A stretch of 64,000 nt of DNA from NCBI GenBank assembly GCA_046349515.1, contig JAXMCE010000009.1, positions 62,001 to 126,000 on the forward strand, read 5' to 3'. This document shows, piece after piece, positions 9,322 to 18,503 of this stretch; position 1 is the first letter of the stretch, and the number at the start of each line of letters is the position of its first letter. The position numbers were made by a program, and so were the translations under genes. Source of the DNA: JBGPGW01 sp046349515. Lineage in GTDB: Bacteria > Pseudomonadota > Alphaproteobacteria > CADEGL01. The notes under the pieces are model-generated. The model ran no database searches. It was not told the origin of the DNA and was given only the letters and a program-made list of their open reading frames with translations.

Positions 9322-10602
9322 TCAGCGCTTTGCGGATTCGATGCGCGCGAGACCGCCCATGTAGGGCTTGAGCGCCTCGGGCACGGCGATCGAGCCGTCC
9401 GCCTGCTGGTAGGTCTCCATGATCGCGATGAGCGTGCGCCCGACGGCGAGACCCGAGCCGTTGAGCGTGTGGACGAAGCGCGTGCCCTTCTCGCCCTGGC
9501 CGCGGAACCGCGCGCGCATGCGCCGCGCCTGGAAGTCTCCGCAGTTCGAGCAGCTCGAGATCTCCCGGAACATCCCCTGCCCCGGCAGCCAGACCTCGAT
9601 GTCGTGGGTCTTCCGCGCCGAGAAACCCATGTCGCCCGTCGACAGCACGACGACGCGGTAGTGGAGCCCCAGGCGCTTCAGCACCTCCTCGGCGCACGCC
9701 GTCATGCGCTCGAGCTCCTCGTCCGAGCGCTCGGGATGCGCGATGCTGACCAGTTCCACCTTGTAGAACTGGTGCTGGCGCAGCATGCCGCGCGTGTCCT
9801 TCCCCGCCGCCCCGGCCTCCGCGCGGAAGCACCCGGTCCAGGCGGTCAAGCGCATGGGCAGCTTGGCCTCGTCGACGATCTCCTCCGCGACGAGGTTCGT
9901 CAGCGGCACCTCGGCCGTCGGGATGAGCCAGTGCCCGACCTCGGTCTTGAAGAGATCGGCGCCGAACTTCGGCAACTGCCCCGTGCCGTAGAGAGTCTGG
10001 TCGCGCACGAGCATGGGCGCGCTCACCTCGGTGTAGCCGAACTCGCCCGTGTGGAGATCGAGCATGAACTGGGCGATTGCGCGTTCGAGCCGCGCAAGGG
10101 CCCCCGTGAGCACGACGAAGCGCGCGCCCGAGAGCTTGGCCGCGCGCTCGAAGTCCATGAGGCCGAGCGCCTCGCCGAGCTCGTAATGCTCCTTGGGCTT
10201 GTAGGCGAAGGCGGCGGGCTGGCCGTGGCGCCGGATCTCCTCGTTGGCGTGCTCGTCGGCGCCGACCGGCACGTCCTTGGCCGGCAGGTTGGGGATGCCC
10301 GACAGCATCGCATCGAGCGCGGCGCTCGCTTCGCGCTCGGCCTGCTCCGCTTCGGCGATCGTCGTCTTCAAGGACTCGACCTCGGCCATGAGCGCGCTCG
10401 CATCGCCGCCCTGGCGCTTCATCTGGCCGATCTGCTTGGACGCCTCGTTCCGCCGCGCCTGCGCCGTTTGGAAGGCGGTCTGCGCCGCGCGCAAGCGCTG
10501 GTCGAGCGCCAGCACCGCCTCCGATTGCGCTGCGAGCCCGCGCGTGGCGAGCGCCGCGTCGAAGGACTCTTTGTTGTCCCGAATCCAGCGAATGTCGTGC
10601 AT
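9322..10602 (-). CDS. serS: Serine--tRNA ligase
   Basis: Class II synthetase charging tRNA-Ser. The protein has 426 residues, full length. An N-terminal antiparallel coiled-coil arm (residues about 30-105, rich in Ala, Glu and Arg) binds the long variable arm of tRNA-Ser. Motif 2 is CFRAEAGAAGKDTRGMLRQH and motif 3 is NGSGLAVGRTLIAIMETYQ. It heads the serS-surE-pcm-nlpD run. The 231-base gap upstream, after tatC, holds a dispersed palindrome. Confidence 0.97.
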   Translation of the reverse strand: MHDIRWIRDNKESFDAALATRGLAAQSEAVLALDQRLRAAQTAFQTAQARRNEASKQIGQMKRQGGDASALMAEVESLKTTIAEAEQAEREASAALDAMLSGIPNLPAKDVPVGADEHANEEIRRHGQPAAFAYKPKEHYELGEALGLMDFERAAKLSGARFVVLTGALARLERAIAQFMLDLHTGEFGYTEVSAPMLVRDQTLYGTGQLPKFGADLFKTEVGHWLIPTAEVPLTNLVAEEIVDEAKLPMRLTAWTGCFRAEAGAAGKDTRGMLRQHQFYKVELVSIAHPERSDEELERMTACAEEVLKRLGLHYRVVVLSTGDMGFSARKTHDIEVWLPGQGMFREISSCSNCGDFQARRMRARFRGQGEKGTRFVHTLNGSGLAVGRTLIAIMETYQQADGSIAVPEALKPYMGGLARIESAKR

Positions 10603-10735
10603 CGCGGCCGATCCCCCTGGTTTCGGGCGGCACTTATATGTCGCTTCGGGGGCGAGCGTCCACCGTTACCGCAGGACGCCGCCTTGCCGCGGTGCGGGAG
10701 AGCGATCGCGAACGCGGCGGGTCGGACTCCCGGAA

Positions 10736-10764
10736 CCTCATGCTGAGCGTGTCGAAGCATGAGG
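10736..10764. repeat. Dispersed palindrome, copy 1 (CATGCT...AGCATG type)
   Basis: CCTCATGCT and AGCATGAGG form a perfect 9-bp inverted repeat around GAGCGTGTCGA. The same element, in the opposite orientation and with a 10-bp stem, occurs at 20178-20209. It lies in the gap between the tatC stop and the serS start, and could also fold as a hairpin in the mRNA. The rest of the 231-base gap shows no gene. Confidence 0.75.
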
Positions 10765-10833
10765 TCAAAGTGGCTCGCCTCACCCGTCAACACGCTCAGG
10801 GTCAAGCCAAGAGAGACTGACCGCGCGCGCGAA

Positions 10834-11667
10834 TCACCGCGCCATGTTGAAGTCGGTTTCCTCGGCGTCCGCGTGCGCGGACTCGGCCTTGGGCGACTCG
10901 TCCTCGCTCTCGGCCGCTTCGCGCTTCTTCTCGATCATGCGCACGAGCCAGATCGAAATCTCATAGAGAATGATGATGGGGATCGCGAGAGAGGTCTGGC
11001 TCAAGACGTCGGGCGGCGTCAGCACCGCGGCGGCGGCGAAGGCCAGCACGATGGAATAGCGGCGCTTCTCGCGGAGGCCCTTGGCCGTGACGATGCCGAC
11101 GCGCCCCAGGAGCGTGAGGATCACCGGGAGCTGGAAGCCGATGCCGAAGGCGAAGATGAGCCGCATGGTGAGCCCGAGATACTCGTTGACCTTGGGCTCG
11201 AGCTGGATGGCGAGCTGGCCTTTGCCGCCCGGCGACTGGAAGCTCAAGAAAAAATCCCACGCGACAGGCAGCACGAAGAAATAGACGAGCGTGGCGCCGA
11301 GAAGGAAGAGGAGCGGAGTCGCGAAGAGATAGGGGATGAACGCGCGCCGCTCGTTCTTGTAGAGGCCGGGCGCGACGAACATGTAGATCTGGCTCGCGAC
11401 GACGGGGAAGGAGATGAACGCGGCCGAGAAGAACGCGACCTTGATGTAGGTGAAGAACGTCTCGGTCAGGCCCGTGAAGATCATCCGACGCCCCTCGCCC
11501 AGCTTCACCGCCAGCGGATGGACGAGGAAGGCGAAGATGTCCTCCGCCACGTAGTAGCAAGCGATGAAGGCGATGATGAAGGCGACGAGCGAATAGATGA
11601 GGCGGCTTCTCAACTCGATCAGATGCTCGAGGAGAGGCATCCGCTTGTCGTCGATATCCTCCGCCAT
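10834..11667 (-). CDS. tatC: Sec-independent protein translocase subunit TatC
   Basis: TatC recognises twin-arginine signals and forms the core of the Tat translocase in the inner membrane. The protein has 277 residues with six hydrophobic helices. MPLLEHLIELRSRLIYSLVA is the conserved N-terminus with the essential Glu. The C-terminal 30 residues are an acidic tail. It begins 3 bases after the tatB stop and is the last gene of tatABC. Confidence 0.97.
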   Translation of the reverse strand: MAEDIDDKRMPLLEHLIELRSRLIYSLVAFIIAFIACYYVAEDIFAFLVHPLAVKLGEGRRMIFTGLTETFFTYIKVAFFSAAFISFPVVASQIYMFVAPGLYKNERRAFIPYLFATPLLFLLGATLVYFFVLPVAWDFFLSFQSPGGKGQLAIQLEPKVNEYLGLTMRLIFAFGIGFQLPVILTLLGRVGIVTAKGLREKRRYSIVLAFAAAAVLTPPDVLSQTSLAIPIIILYEISIWLVRMIEKKREAAESEDESPKAESAHADAEETDFNMAR

Positions 11668-11670
11668 GGC

Positions 11671-12069
11671 TCAGGCGTTGGCGCGCCGGGGTCCCGGCGT
11701 TGACTCCGGGGGCGCGTCCGCAGCGGGTGCCGACGGTGCTTCGGACGGGGCCGGCGAAGCGGACGTGCCGGAAGCGGCCGGCTCGTCGATCGTGAGCGCC
11801 GATTTGATCGTTCCGCCCGGATCGATCGTGCGCTCGATCGCGCCCCCGATGTCGCCCGTCGACATCTTGTCGATCTCCTTGCGGACCTCGTCGAGCTCGG
11901 CCTCGCGTACCATCTCGTCGACATGGCCCTGGAACTCGCGCACCATGCCGCGCGCCTTCCGCACCCAGTGGGCGCAAAAGCGCATCGCCTTCGGCAGGTC
12001 CTTGGGCCCCAGCACCACGAGGGCCACGACCGCCACCACCAGCAGCTCAGACCAAGCGATATCGAACAT
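11671..12069 (-). CDS. tatB: Sec-independent protein translocase subunit TatB
   Basis: The protein has 132 residues. The N-terminal membrane helix is MFDIAWSELLVVAVVALVVL, followed by the GPKDLPKAMR hinge and an amphipathic helix, which are TatB hallmarks (Glu8, GP hinge). The C-terminal half is a Pro/Ala/Ser-rich tail. It acts with TatC as the twin-arginine signal receptor. It lies 45 bases after tatA and 3 bases before tatC. Confidence 0.95.
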   Translation of the reverse strand: MFDIAWSELLVVAVVALVVLGPKDLPKAMRFCAHWVRKARGMVREFQGHVDEMVREAELDEVRKEIDKMSTGDIGGAIERTIDPGGTIKSALTIDEPAASGTSASPAPSEAPSAPAADAPPESTPGPRRANA

Positions 12070-12114
12070 GGCGGTTAGGCCGCGCGAGGCCGGGCCTCGG
12101 CGGCGGCTTGCAGC

Positions 12115-12351
12115 TCAGGTCTTGACCGTCTCGTCCTTGCGGACGGACGAGTCGCTCGGACTACCGCCCGAGCTCAAGGCGGTCGGCGTGGACGGCGGCT
12201 CGCCTTCACCCTCCTCCTTGAGACCTTTCTTGAAGCCTTTCACGCCCTTGCCCATGTCGGCCATGATCTTCGAGATCTTGCCGCCGCCGCCGAACAGCAG
12301 CAGCACCACGGCCAGCACGACAAGCCAGTGCCAGATGCTAAGACCACCCAT
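12115..12351 (-). CDS. tatA: Sec-independent protein translocase subunit TatA
   Basis: The protein has 78 residues from ATG at 12351, which has GAGG 8 bases upstream; the in-frame start at 12360 is less likely. MGGLSIWHWLVVLAVVLLLF is the classical short membrane helix, followed by FGGGGKISKIMADMGKGVK, the hinge and amphipathic helix with the Phe-Gly pair. TatA polymerises to form the pore of the Tat system. It is first in tatABC. Confidence 0.95.
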   Translation of the reverse strand: MGGLSIWHWLVVLAVVLLLFGGGGKISKIMADMGKGVKGFKKGLKEEGEGEPPSTPTALSSGGSPSDSSVRKDETVKT

Positions 12352-12701
12352 ATGACGCACCTCGCATCGATTATCGGTTCATTCCCATGCGGCGGATCAT
12401 GGCAGAACACGCCAGGAGCCGCAACGCAACGCACACCATCCATGTGGGCGAATTCCGTGGAAATTCAAAGGCCTCGCGCGCGAAAACCGCGATAGCCGCG
12501 CCTCGACCTCCACCGCGGCATCGCCGCCCGAAGCGGCCGCAGGCCGCGGCGTCCACCCACATGCGACTGATACACGCGGAAGTGCGCCCCGGATGCGGCC
12601 CGGGCGATGAAGGCGCACACAAGAACGTGAGAACGCGATTGTCCGCCTGGGCGCCCGCCACGACCGCGCGACGACCGCGCGATCCGCGGCCCCGGGCCGG
12701 C
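12352..12701. other. Non-coding gap between scpB and tatA with a weak tatA promoter candidate
   Basis: This 350-base stretch has no reading frame that looks like a protein; the open frames across it are shadows of scpB. On the minus strand a TTGCGG box (12419-12424) lies 17 bases upstream of CATGAT (12396-12401), about 45 bases before the tatA start. The match is weak. Confidence 0.4.
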
Positions 12702-13379
12702 TCAGTCCCTCAGCGACTCCTGCGACTCGTCGAGATCGTCGTCCGATTCGGCGATGGCGCCCTCCTCGGCCTCGTCGGGCAAGGGGGGCCGCGAATCGGC
12801 GCCGTTCTCGGGCCCATCACCGCGGCCGCCCTCGATCGCGTGGATCGCCGGCCGCTTGTCGAGAAGACCGGTCGCCTTGAGCTCCTCGATTCCCGGCAGC
12901 GCCTCCAGGCTCTCGAGTCCGAATTGTTCGAGGAACGCGCCCGTCGTAAGCCAAGTGAGCGGGCGCCCCGGCGTCTCGCGCCGCCGCCCCGGCCTGATCC
13001 ATCCGGCTTCGAGCAAGAGGTCGATCGTGCCCTTGTTCACGCTCACGCCGCGGATGTCCTCGATCTCGGCGCGCGACACGGGCTGGTGATAGGCGATGAT
13101 GGCGAGCGATTCGAGCGCCGCGCGCGACAGCTTCCGCGGGATCGTGACCTCGGTCTGGAGGTAGGCGGCAAGGTCGGTCGCGGTGCGGAGCGTCCAGCGC
13201 TCGTTCACGCGCACGAGGTTCACGCCCCGGCCCGCATAGTGCGCCTGGAGGTCCGCGAGCAGCGCCGGCAAATCGCTTCCTTCCGGCAGCCGCGCCGCGA
13301 GCGAGGCGTCGTCCAGCGGCTCGCGCGCCGCGAACAGCACGGCCTCGAGAATCCGGAGCGTCTGGGCGTGGTCGCTCAT
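12702..13379 (-). CDS. scpB: Segregation and condensation protein B
   Basis: ScpB is the winged-helix kite subunit of the SMC-ScpAB condensin. The protein has 225 residues with two winged-helix domains; LEAVLFAAREPLDD is the family start and ALESLAIIAYHQPVSRAEIE the second-domain signature. The last 40 residues are an acidic Asp/Glu tail. Its ATG overlaps the scpA stop as ATGA. The pair upstream of tatABC is a typical alphaproteobacterial arrangement. Confidence 0.95.
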   Translation of the reverse strand: MSDHAQTLRILEAVLFAAREPLDDASLAARLPEGSDLPALLADLQAHYAGRGVNLVRVNERWTLRTATDLAAYLQTEVTIPRKLSRAALESLAIIAYHQPVSRAEIEDIRGVSVNKGTIDLLLEAGWIRPGRRRETPGRPLTWLTTGAFLEQFGLESLEALPGIEELKATGLLDKRPAIHAIEGGRGDGPENGADSRPPLPDEAEEGAIAESDDDLDESQESLRD

Positions 13380-14170
13380 GGGGCGGTCTGGGCCTTGCGC
13401 ACGTAAATGGTCCCGAAGGTCTCGTTCTGCCTGAGCTCGATCTTGCGCGTGCGGACCAGCTCGAGAGTCGCGGAGAGCGTCGAGGCCAGCGCCGAGCGCA
13501 TCATCAAGGGGTCACGAAGCCCGACAGGCAAGAAACTGAAGAGAGTACGCCATTCGCCCGCGCCGCCCAGCATGGTGACGAGGCGTTCCATCGCGTCTTC
13601 GACGGCATAGAGCTCGAGAAGCGGGGGGATGTGGAGCGTGCGCGTCTCCGTGCGGCGGCGTTGGTCCGCATAGGCCTTCAAGAGCTCGAAGAGCGACACC
13701 TCGAACGGCCGATGGGCGATGACGGTGATGCCTTCGGGCGCGCCCCGATCGAAGACGTCGACGCCGAGCTGGGGCCGCGCCATCAGGCGCTGGGCCGCCT
13801 CGCGCATGGCCTCGAGGCGCTGGAGCTGGAAGCGCAACGCCTCCGCCATGGCCTCCCCGCTCGGCCCCTCTGTCTCCTCCTCCGTCTGCGGCAGGAGGAG
13901 TCGCGACTTGAGATAGGCGAGCCACGCCGCCATGACGAGGTAATCGGCCGCGATCTCAAGCCGGAGGTTGTGGGCGCTCGCGATGAAGTCGAGATACTGG
14001 TTCGCGAGCTGGAGGATCGAGATCTGGGTGAGATCCACCTTCTGGTCGCGCGCGAGGTCGAGGAGGACGTCGATCGGCCCCTCGTAGCCTTCGAGGCTGA
14101 CGACGAGCTGGCTGTCGGCCACAGGGGCCGCATCCTCGCGCGTGTCTTCGAAGCGGATGTCTTCGGCCAT
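13376..14170 (-). CDS. scpA: Segregation and condensation protein A
   Basis: ScpA is the kleisin subunit bridging the SMC heads. The protein has 264 residues. LEGYEGPIDVLLDLARDQKV and QYLDFIASAHNLRLEIAADY match the N-terminal kleisin domain, and the C-terminal winged helix ends VRTRKIELRQNETFGTIYV. It starts directly after the site-2 protease stop (no gap) and overlaps scpB by 4 bases, so the three are probably co-translated. Confidence 0.95.
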   Translation of the reverse strand: MAEDIRFEDTREDAAPVADSQLVVSLEGYEGPIDVLLDLARDQKVDLTQISILQLANQYLDFIASAHNLRLEIAADYLVMAAWLAYLKSRLLLPQTEEETEGPSGEAMAEALRFQLQRLEAMREAAQRLMARPQLGVDVFDRGAPEGITVIAHRPFEVSLFELLKAYADQRRRTETRTLHIPPLLELYAVEDAMERLVTMLGGAGEWRTLFSFLPVGLRDPLMMRSALASTLSATLELVRTRKIELRQNETFGTIYVRKAQTAP

Positions 14171-14839
14171 CTAGTCGATTCCCGCGACTGCGCCGATGAG
14201 CGAAATCAGGAGGTTCGCCGGCACGCCGACGAGCCAAGCGAAAAGGTCGATGCCAAGCATGGGCAGGATAAACAGCCCGCCCAGGATAATAAACAGCCCA
14301 TAGCGCTCAAGCCGCGCCAAGGGCAAGGCCATCGACCGCGGCAGGAGCCCGACCGCGACCCGCCCGCCATCGAGCGGCGGCACGGGCAGCATGTTGAACA
14401 CGGCCAAGACCACGTTCAGCTGGAGCGAGTTCACGAGATTGGCCTGCGCCCAGTGTGCGGCACTCTCGGGTAGGACGGTCGTCGCATGAAGAAGGAAGGC
14501 CGACGCGAACGCCAGAACGAGATTGATGCCCGGCCCCGCCGCCGCGACCCAGACCATGTCGGCCAACGGGCGCCGGAGCCGGCCGAAATTAACCGGCACG
14601 GGCTTGGCCCAGCCGAAGAGGAACCGCGCACCGGAGAGAAGGAGGACGGCCGGCACGAGGATGGTGCCGAAGGGGTCGACGTGGCGGAGCGGGTTGAAGC
14701 TGACCCGTCCCTGCCGGTAGGCCGTGTCGTCGCCCAAGCGCCAGGCGACGAAGCCATGCGCCGCCTCGTGCAGCGTGATCGCGAACACGACCGGCAGGAT
14801 CCAGATCGATGCGGAATAGAGGATGGATGCGGTGTTCAA
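14171..14839 (-). CDS. Site-2 protease family (M50) membrane metalloprotease
   Basis: The protein has 222 residues and about six helices. The zinc motif HEAAH lies near residues 24-28 in the first helix. The second motif, LPVPPLDGGRV, supplies the Asp ligand in a late helix. The family cleaves substrates within the membrane. This is the minimal, PDZ-free form with no known substrate. It lies between nagZ (12-base gap) and scpA (no gap). Confidence 0.92.
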   Translation of the reverse strand: MNTASILYSASIWILPVVFAITLHEAAHGFVAWRLGDDTAYRQGRVSFNPLRHVDPFGTILVPAVLLLSGARFLFGWAKPVPVNFGRLRRPLADMVWVAAAGPGINLVLAFASAFLLHATTVLPESAAHWAQANLVNSLQLNVVLAVFNMLPVPPLDGGRVAVGLLPRSMALPLARLERYGLFIILGGLFILPMLGIDLFAWLVGVPANLLISLIGAVAGID

Positions 14840-14851
14840 GGCCCCCTCCGC

Positions 14852-15886
14852 TTAAGCCCTGGCCAGGAGCGCGTCAAGCGCTCGCTCGGCGGCCGCACCA
14901 TCGAAGGCCCGTGGCGGCTCGATCCGCGTGAAAGCGCGCGCGAGGCGGCGTGCGCCCTCGGGCAAAAGAGGCGGCGCCGCTTCCCGCACCGCCTCCATCT
15001 CCTCGAGGCGCCCGTTGCAGTGAAGGACGACGTCGCAGCCGGCCCCGAGCGAGCGTTTCACGCGCTCGCCGAGCGTGCCCGCAAGCGCCTTCATGCTGAG
15101 GTCGTCGGACATGAGCACGCCGTCAAAGCCGATGGCGCCGCGAATCACGTCGGCGACGAGACGGGGCGACAAGGTCGCGGGATTCTGAGGATCGATCGCG
15201 CGGTAGGTGATGTGGGCGGTCATGGCGAGCGGCATGTCGGCGAGCGCGCGGAACGGCGCGAAGTCGACGCGATCGAGCGTCGCGCGGTCGGCGTCGACGA
15301 CGGGCAGCGCCTCGTGGCTGTCGACCGTCGCCCGCCCGTGGCCGGGAATGTGCTTGATGACGGGCAGCACGCCGCCATCCATGAGGCCCTCCGCGACCGC
15401 GCGACCGAGCGTCGCGACCATCTCGGGATCCTCGCCGTAGGCGCGGTCGCCGATGACGTCGTGCGTTTCGGGCTGGAGGACGTCGAGGACCGGCGCGCAG
15501 TCGACGTTGATGCCGAGGTCCGCGAGATCCCGGGCCATGAGGCGCGCGTTGAGGCGCGCCGCCTCGATTCCCTTCGCGCGATCACGGCACGCGATCTCGA
15601 CGAAGCGCTCCGCAGCGGGGCGCGCTGGCCAGTGCGGAGGCTTCAGGCGGCTGACGCGGCCGCCCTCCTGGTCGATGAGGATAAGGACGTCCTCGCGCGC
15701 CACGGTCGCGCGGAGCGCCTCGACGAGCGCCCGCACCTGGTCCGGGTTCTCGCAATTGCGCGCGAAGAGGATGAAGCCGACCGGGTCCGCGTCCTCGAAG
15801 AAACGCCGCTCGCGCGCGGTGAGCGCGGGGCCGGCGCAACCATAGATCGCGGCGCGGGCGGTGCCCGACCCGCTACGGTCTGACAA
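14852..15886 (-). CDS. nagZ: Beta-N-acetylhexosaminidase NagZ (peptidoglycan recycling)
   Basis: NagZ removes N-acetylglucosamine from muropeptides in the cytoplasm during cell-wall recycling (GH3 family). The core reads FILFARNCENPDQ, LILIDQEGGRV, IKHIPGHGRATVDSHEALP (the catalytic loop with the conserved His) and MSDDLSMKAL with the nucleophile Asp. A TTG at 15886 is proposed as start. It gives 344 residues, the family norm, and overlaps the SPOR gene end by 14 bases. The frame stays open further upstream, but those residues have no family character. Confidence 0.9.
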   Translation of the reverse strand: MSDRSGSGTARAAIYGCAGPALTARERRFFEDADPVGFILFARNCENPDQVRALVEALRATVAREDVLILIDQEGGRVSRLKPPHWPARPAAERFVEIACRDRAKGIEAARLNARLMARDLADLGINVDCAPVLDVLQPETHDVIGDRAYGEDPEMVATLGRAVAEGLMDGGVLPVIKHIPGHGRATVDSHEALPVVDADRATLDRVDFAPFRALADMPLAMTAHITYRAIDPQNPATLSPRLVADVIRGAIGFDGVLMSDDLSMKALAGTLGERVKRSLGAGCDVVLHCNGRLEEMEAVREAAPPLLPEGARRLARAFTRIEPPRAFDGAAAERALDALLARA

Positions 15887-16715
15887 CGATGCACCCGACG
15901 TTGCGGCTCCGCAAAGAATCACAAAGCGCCTTGGCCGCCGCCTGGTCGCCGAGCGGCCCCGACTGCACGCGGTAGTAGGTGCCTTTCTCGCCGAGATCGG
16001 CACGCTGCGCCGTGAGCGCCACCTGGCCGAGAACATCGGCGTTCGAGGATTTGAGCTTGGCGATCGCCTTCGCGGCCTCCTCCTCCGAGCGGAGCGCGCC
16101 GAGCTGCACCCGGTAGCCGCCGGCGCTCGCCGTCTGCGGCGCCTTCATCGCGGGCGGCGTGACCGGCGTGGGCGCACCCGTGGCCTTCTGCTCCGCTGCC
16201 TTCTTCTCGACCGGCTTCTGGGCCGGCTTCTGTTCGGCCGGTTTCGTCTCCGCGGGTTTCGTCTCTGGCGCCTTTTGCTCCGCTGCCTTCGGCTCGGACG
16301 GCTTCGCCTCCGCGCTCTTGCTCTCGGGCGGCGCAGCGCCCTCGGCCGGGGCCTGCTCCTTCGGGCGCGCGACCGGCTCTTCGGGAGGCGGCAGCAACTG
16401 CTCGGGCTGCTTCGCGTTCGTCTCCGGCTGGACGCGGTCGTACACCGTCTTGTCCTGGTTTGGCACGGCCATCCCGCCCGGCTGGTCGGGCCGGACCTTC
16501 TCCGGCTTCTGGTCGGAGCGGACGAGCGGCGCCTGGTCGCCCGTACCCGCATGGATGCCGAGCACATAGGCGTACCAGATCGCAACGGCAAACAGGACGA
16601 GCGTCACCGCCGCGATCGCGCCCGTGAGCAATCGGAAGCGGCGCCGGGGCGGCGTGGTCAAGCGCAGCGGCGCGCGCAAGTCGCGCGGCGTGGGTTCGAG
16701 TTCGTCGTCTTCCAT
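15873..16715 (-). CDS. SPOR domain membrane protein
   Basis: The protein has 280 residues from ATG at 16715, which overlaps the argS TGA as TGATG. A cytoplasmic basic segment is followed by one membrane helix (LLTGAIAAVTLVLFAVAIWY) near residues 30-50. A long periplasmic linker rich in Lys, Pro, Ala and Glu follows, then a C-terminal SPOR domain (residues about 200-280, GGYRVQLGALRSEEEA and TYYRVQSGPL). SPOR domains bind denuded septal peptidoglycan, so a role at the division site is likely. The linker holds repeated AEQKPA/ETKPA units. Confidence 0.92.
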   Translation of the reverse strand: MEDDELEPTPRDLRAPLRLTTPPRRRFRLLTGAIAAVTLVLFAVAIWYAYVLGIHAGTGDQAPLVRSDQKPEKVRPDQPGGMAVPNQDKTVYDRVQPETNAKQPEQLLPPPEEPVARPKEQAPAEGAAPPESKSAEAKPSEPKAAEQKAPETKPAETKPAEQKPAQKPVEKKAAEQKATGAPTPVTPPAMKAPQTASAGGYRVQLGALRSEEEAAKAIAKLKSSNADVLGQVALTAQRADLGEKGTYYRVQSGPLGDQAAAKALCDSLRSRNVGCIVVRP

Positions 16716-18496
16716 CAACGCAATTCCTCAACCGGTTCGACACCGAAGACCGCCAGAGCCGAGGCGATCACGACCGCGACGGCCTGGACGAGCGCCACGC
16801 GGGCGCGCGTCAGGGCCTCGTCCTCGGGCAGGATGAAACGCATGCGCACCTCTTTGTTGCCGCGCGACCAGAGGCTGTGGAACGCCGCGACGAGGTCGAA
16901 GAGATAGAAGGCAAGCCTGTGCGGCTCGTGCGCTTCAGCGGCCATCTCCACCTGTCGCGGCCATCCGGCGATCGCCTTGATCAAACCAAGCTCGTCCGGA
17001 TCGGTCAAGCGATCGAGCGCGGCCTCGGCGAGCGATGCGCGAGAGAGATCGATGTTCGCGAACGCCTCCCGCGCGTGGCGCGCGATCGAGCGCGCGCGCG
17101 CATGCGCGTACTGCACGTAGAACACCGGATTGTCGAGCGACTGCTCGGTGACCTTGAACAGGTCGAAGTCGAGCGGCGCGTCGTTCTTGCGCGTGAGCAT
17201 CATGAAGCGCACGACGTCCTTGCCAACCTCGTCCACCACCTCGCGGAGCGTGACGAAGGTGCCGGCGCGCTTCGACATGCGCACGGGCTCGCCCTTCTCG
17301 AGCAGGTTCACGAGCTGGCAGAGCTTGATGTCGAGCGCGCCCTTCTTGTCCGTGATGGCGGAGACGGCCGCCTTCATCCGCTTCACGTACCCGCCGTGAT
17401 CGGCCCCCCAGACGTCGATCATGTCGGTGAAGCCGCGGCGGTATTTGTCGTAGTGGTAGGCGATGTCGGCGGCGAAGTAGGTCCAGCTGCCGTCCGACTT
17501 CTTGAGCGGCCGGTCCACGTCGTCGCCGAACTGGGTCGAGCGGAAGAGCGTCTGCGGGCGCGGCTCCCAGTCCTCGGGCACCATGCCCTTGGGCGGCTCG
17601 AGCACGCCTTCGTAGATGAGGCCCCGCTCGGTCAAGGCTTGGAGCGCCTCGTCGACCCGGCCCGCCTCGACGAGCGCGCGTTCGGAGGAGAAGACAGCGT
17701 GGCCGATGCCGAGCGCCGCGAGGTCGTCCTTGATCGCGGCCATCATGGATTCGACCGCGAAGGCGCGGACGACGGGCAGCCAATTGGATTCGTTCAAGTC
17801 GTGGAGGCTCGTCCCGTACTTTACATTGAGCGCCACGCCGACATCCTTCAGGTACTCGCCGCGATATTCCCACTGCCGGCCGGGGAAGAGCGCCTCGAAC
17901 CGCGCCTCGTCCATCGCCTCGCCGAGCGCCTCGCGGTAGCGCGCATAGGCCGCATAGGCCAGCGAGTCGACCTGGGCACCCGCGTCGTTGATGTAGTACT
18001 CGCGAAGCACCGCATAGCCCGCCTTCTCGAGGAGGTTCGCGAGCGCGTCGCCCACGACCGCGCCACGCGCATGGCCGACATGGAGCGGCCCCGTCGGATT
18101 GGCCGAGACGTATTCGACATTGATCCGCGGCTTGCCCTTGCCGAGGCCAGAGGCGCCGTAGGCGGGACCCGCCTTGAGCACTTCGGCGAGCGCGCGCCAC
18201 CACAGGCGGTCGTGGAGGCGCAGATTGATGAATCCGGGGCCCGCGATCGTGGCCTCCTTGACCCCGTCGGCTGCCCGCAGCCGCTCGACCAGTCGCTCCG
18301 CCAGGGCGCGCGGCTGGACCCCCGCCCCCTTGGCCAGCACCATGGCCGCGTTGGTCGACAGGTCGCCGTGGCTCGGATCACGCGGCGGCTCGACCACCGC
18401 GCGTTCGATGGGAAGGGCCGGCGGCAGCTGTCCCTCGGCCGCCATCGCCTTCAGTATCGCATGAAGACTTTCTTTGAAGATATTGAAAATATTCAT
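16715..18496 (-). CDS. argS: Arginine--tRNA ligase
   Basis: Class I synthetase for tRNA-Arg. The protein has 593 residues. The HIGH motif region is SANPTGPLHVGHARGAVVGD, and the KMSK-equivalent is RMSKRAGTFVTL. The C-terminal DALR anticodon domain reads NPVFYVQYAHARARSI and later helices. It starts 7 bases after the dgt stop and couples to the SPOR gene by TGATG. Confidence 0.97.
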   Translation of the reverse strand: MNIFNIFKESLHAILKAMAAEGQLPPALPIERAVVEPPRDPSHGDLSTNAAMVLAKGAGVQPRALAERLVERLRAADGVKEATIAGPGFINLRLHDRLWWRALAEVLKAGPAYGASGLGKGKPRINVEYVSANPTGPLHVGHARGAVVGDALANLLEKAGYAVLREYYINDAGAQVDSLAYAAYARYREALGEAMDEARFEALFPGRQWEYRGEYLKDVGVALNVKYGTSLHDLNESNWLPVVRAFAVESMMAAIKDDLAALGIGHAVFSSERALVEAGRVDEALQALTERGLIYEGVLEPPKGMVPEDWEPRPQTLFRSTQFGDDVDRPLKKSDGSWTYFAADIAYHYDKYRRGFTDMIDVWGADHGGYVKRMKAAVSAITDKKGALDIKLCQLVNLLEKGEPVRMSKRAGTFVTLREVVDEVGKDVVRFMMLTRKNDAPLDFDLFKVTEQSLDNPVFYVQYAHARARSIARHAREAFANIDLSRASLAEAALDRLTDPDELGLIKAIAGWPRQVEMAAEAHEPHRLAFYLFDLVAAFHSLWSRGNKEVRMRFILPEDEALTRARVALVQAVAVVIASALAVFGVEPVEELR

Positions 18497-18503
18497 TTAT
18501 TAG

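Noticed and set aside
15887..16036. A longer N-terminus for nagZ
   Set aside because: The extra residues are Arg/Ser-rich, match no NagZ, and would overlap most of the SPOR domain-coding end.
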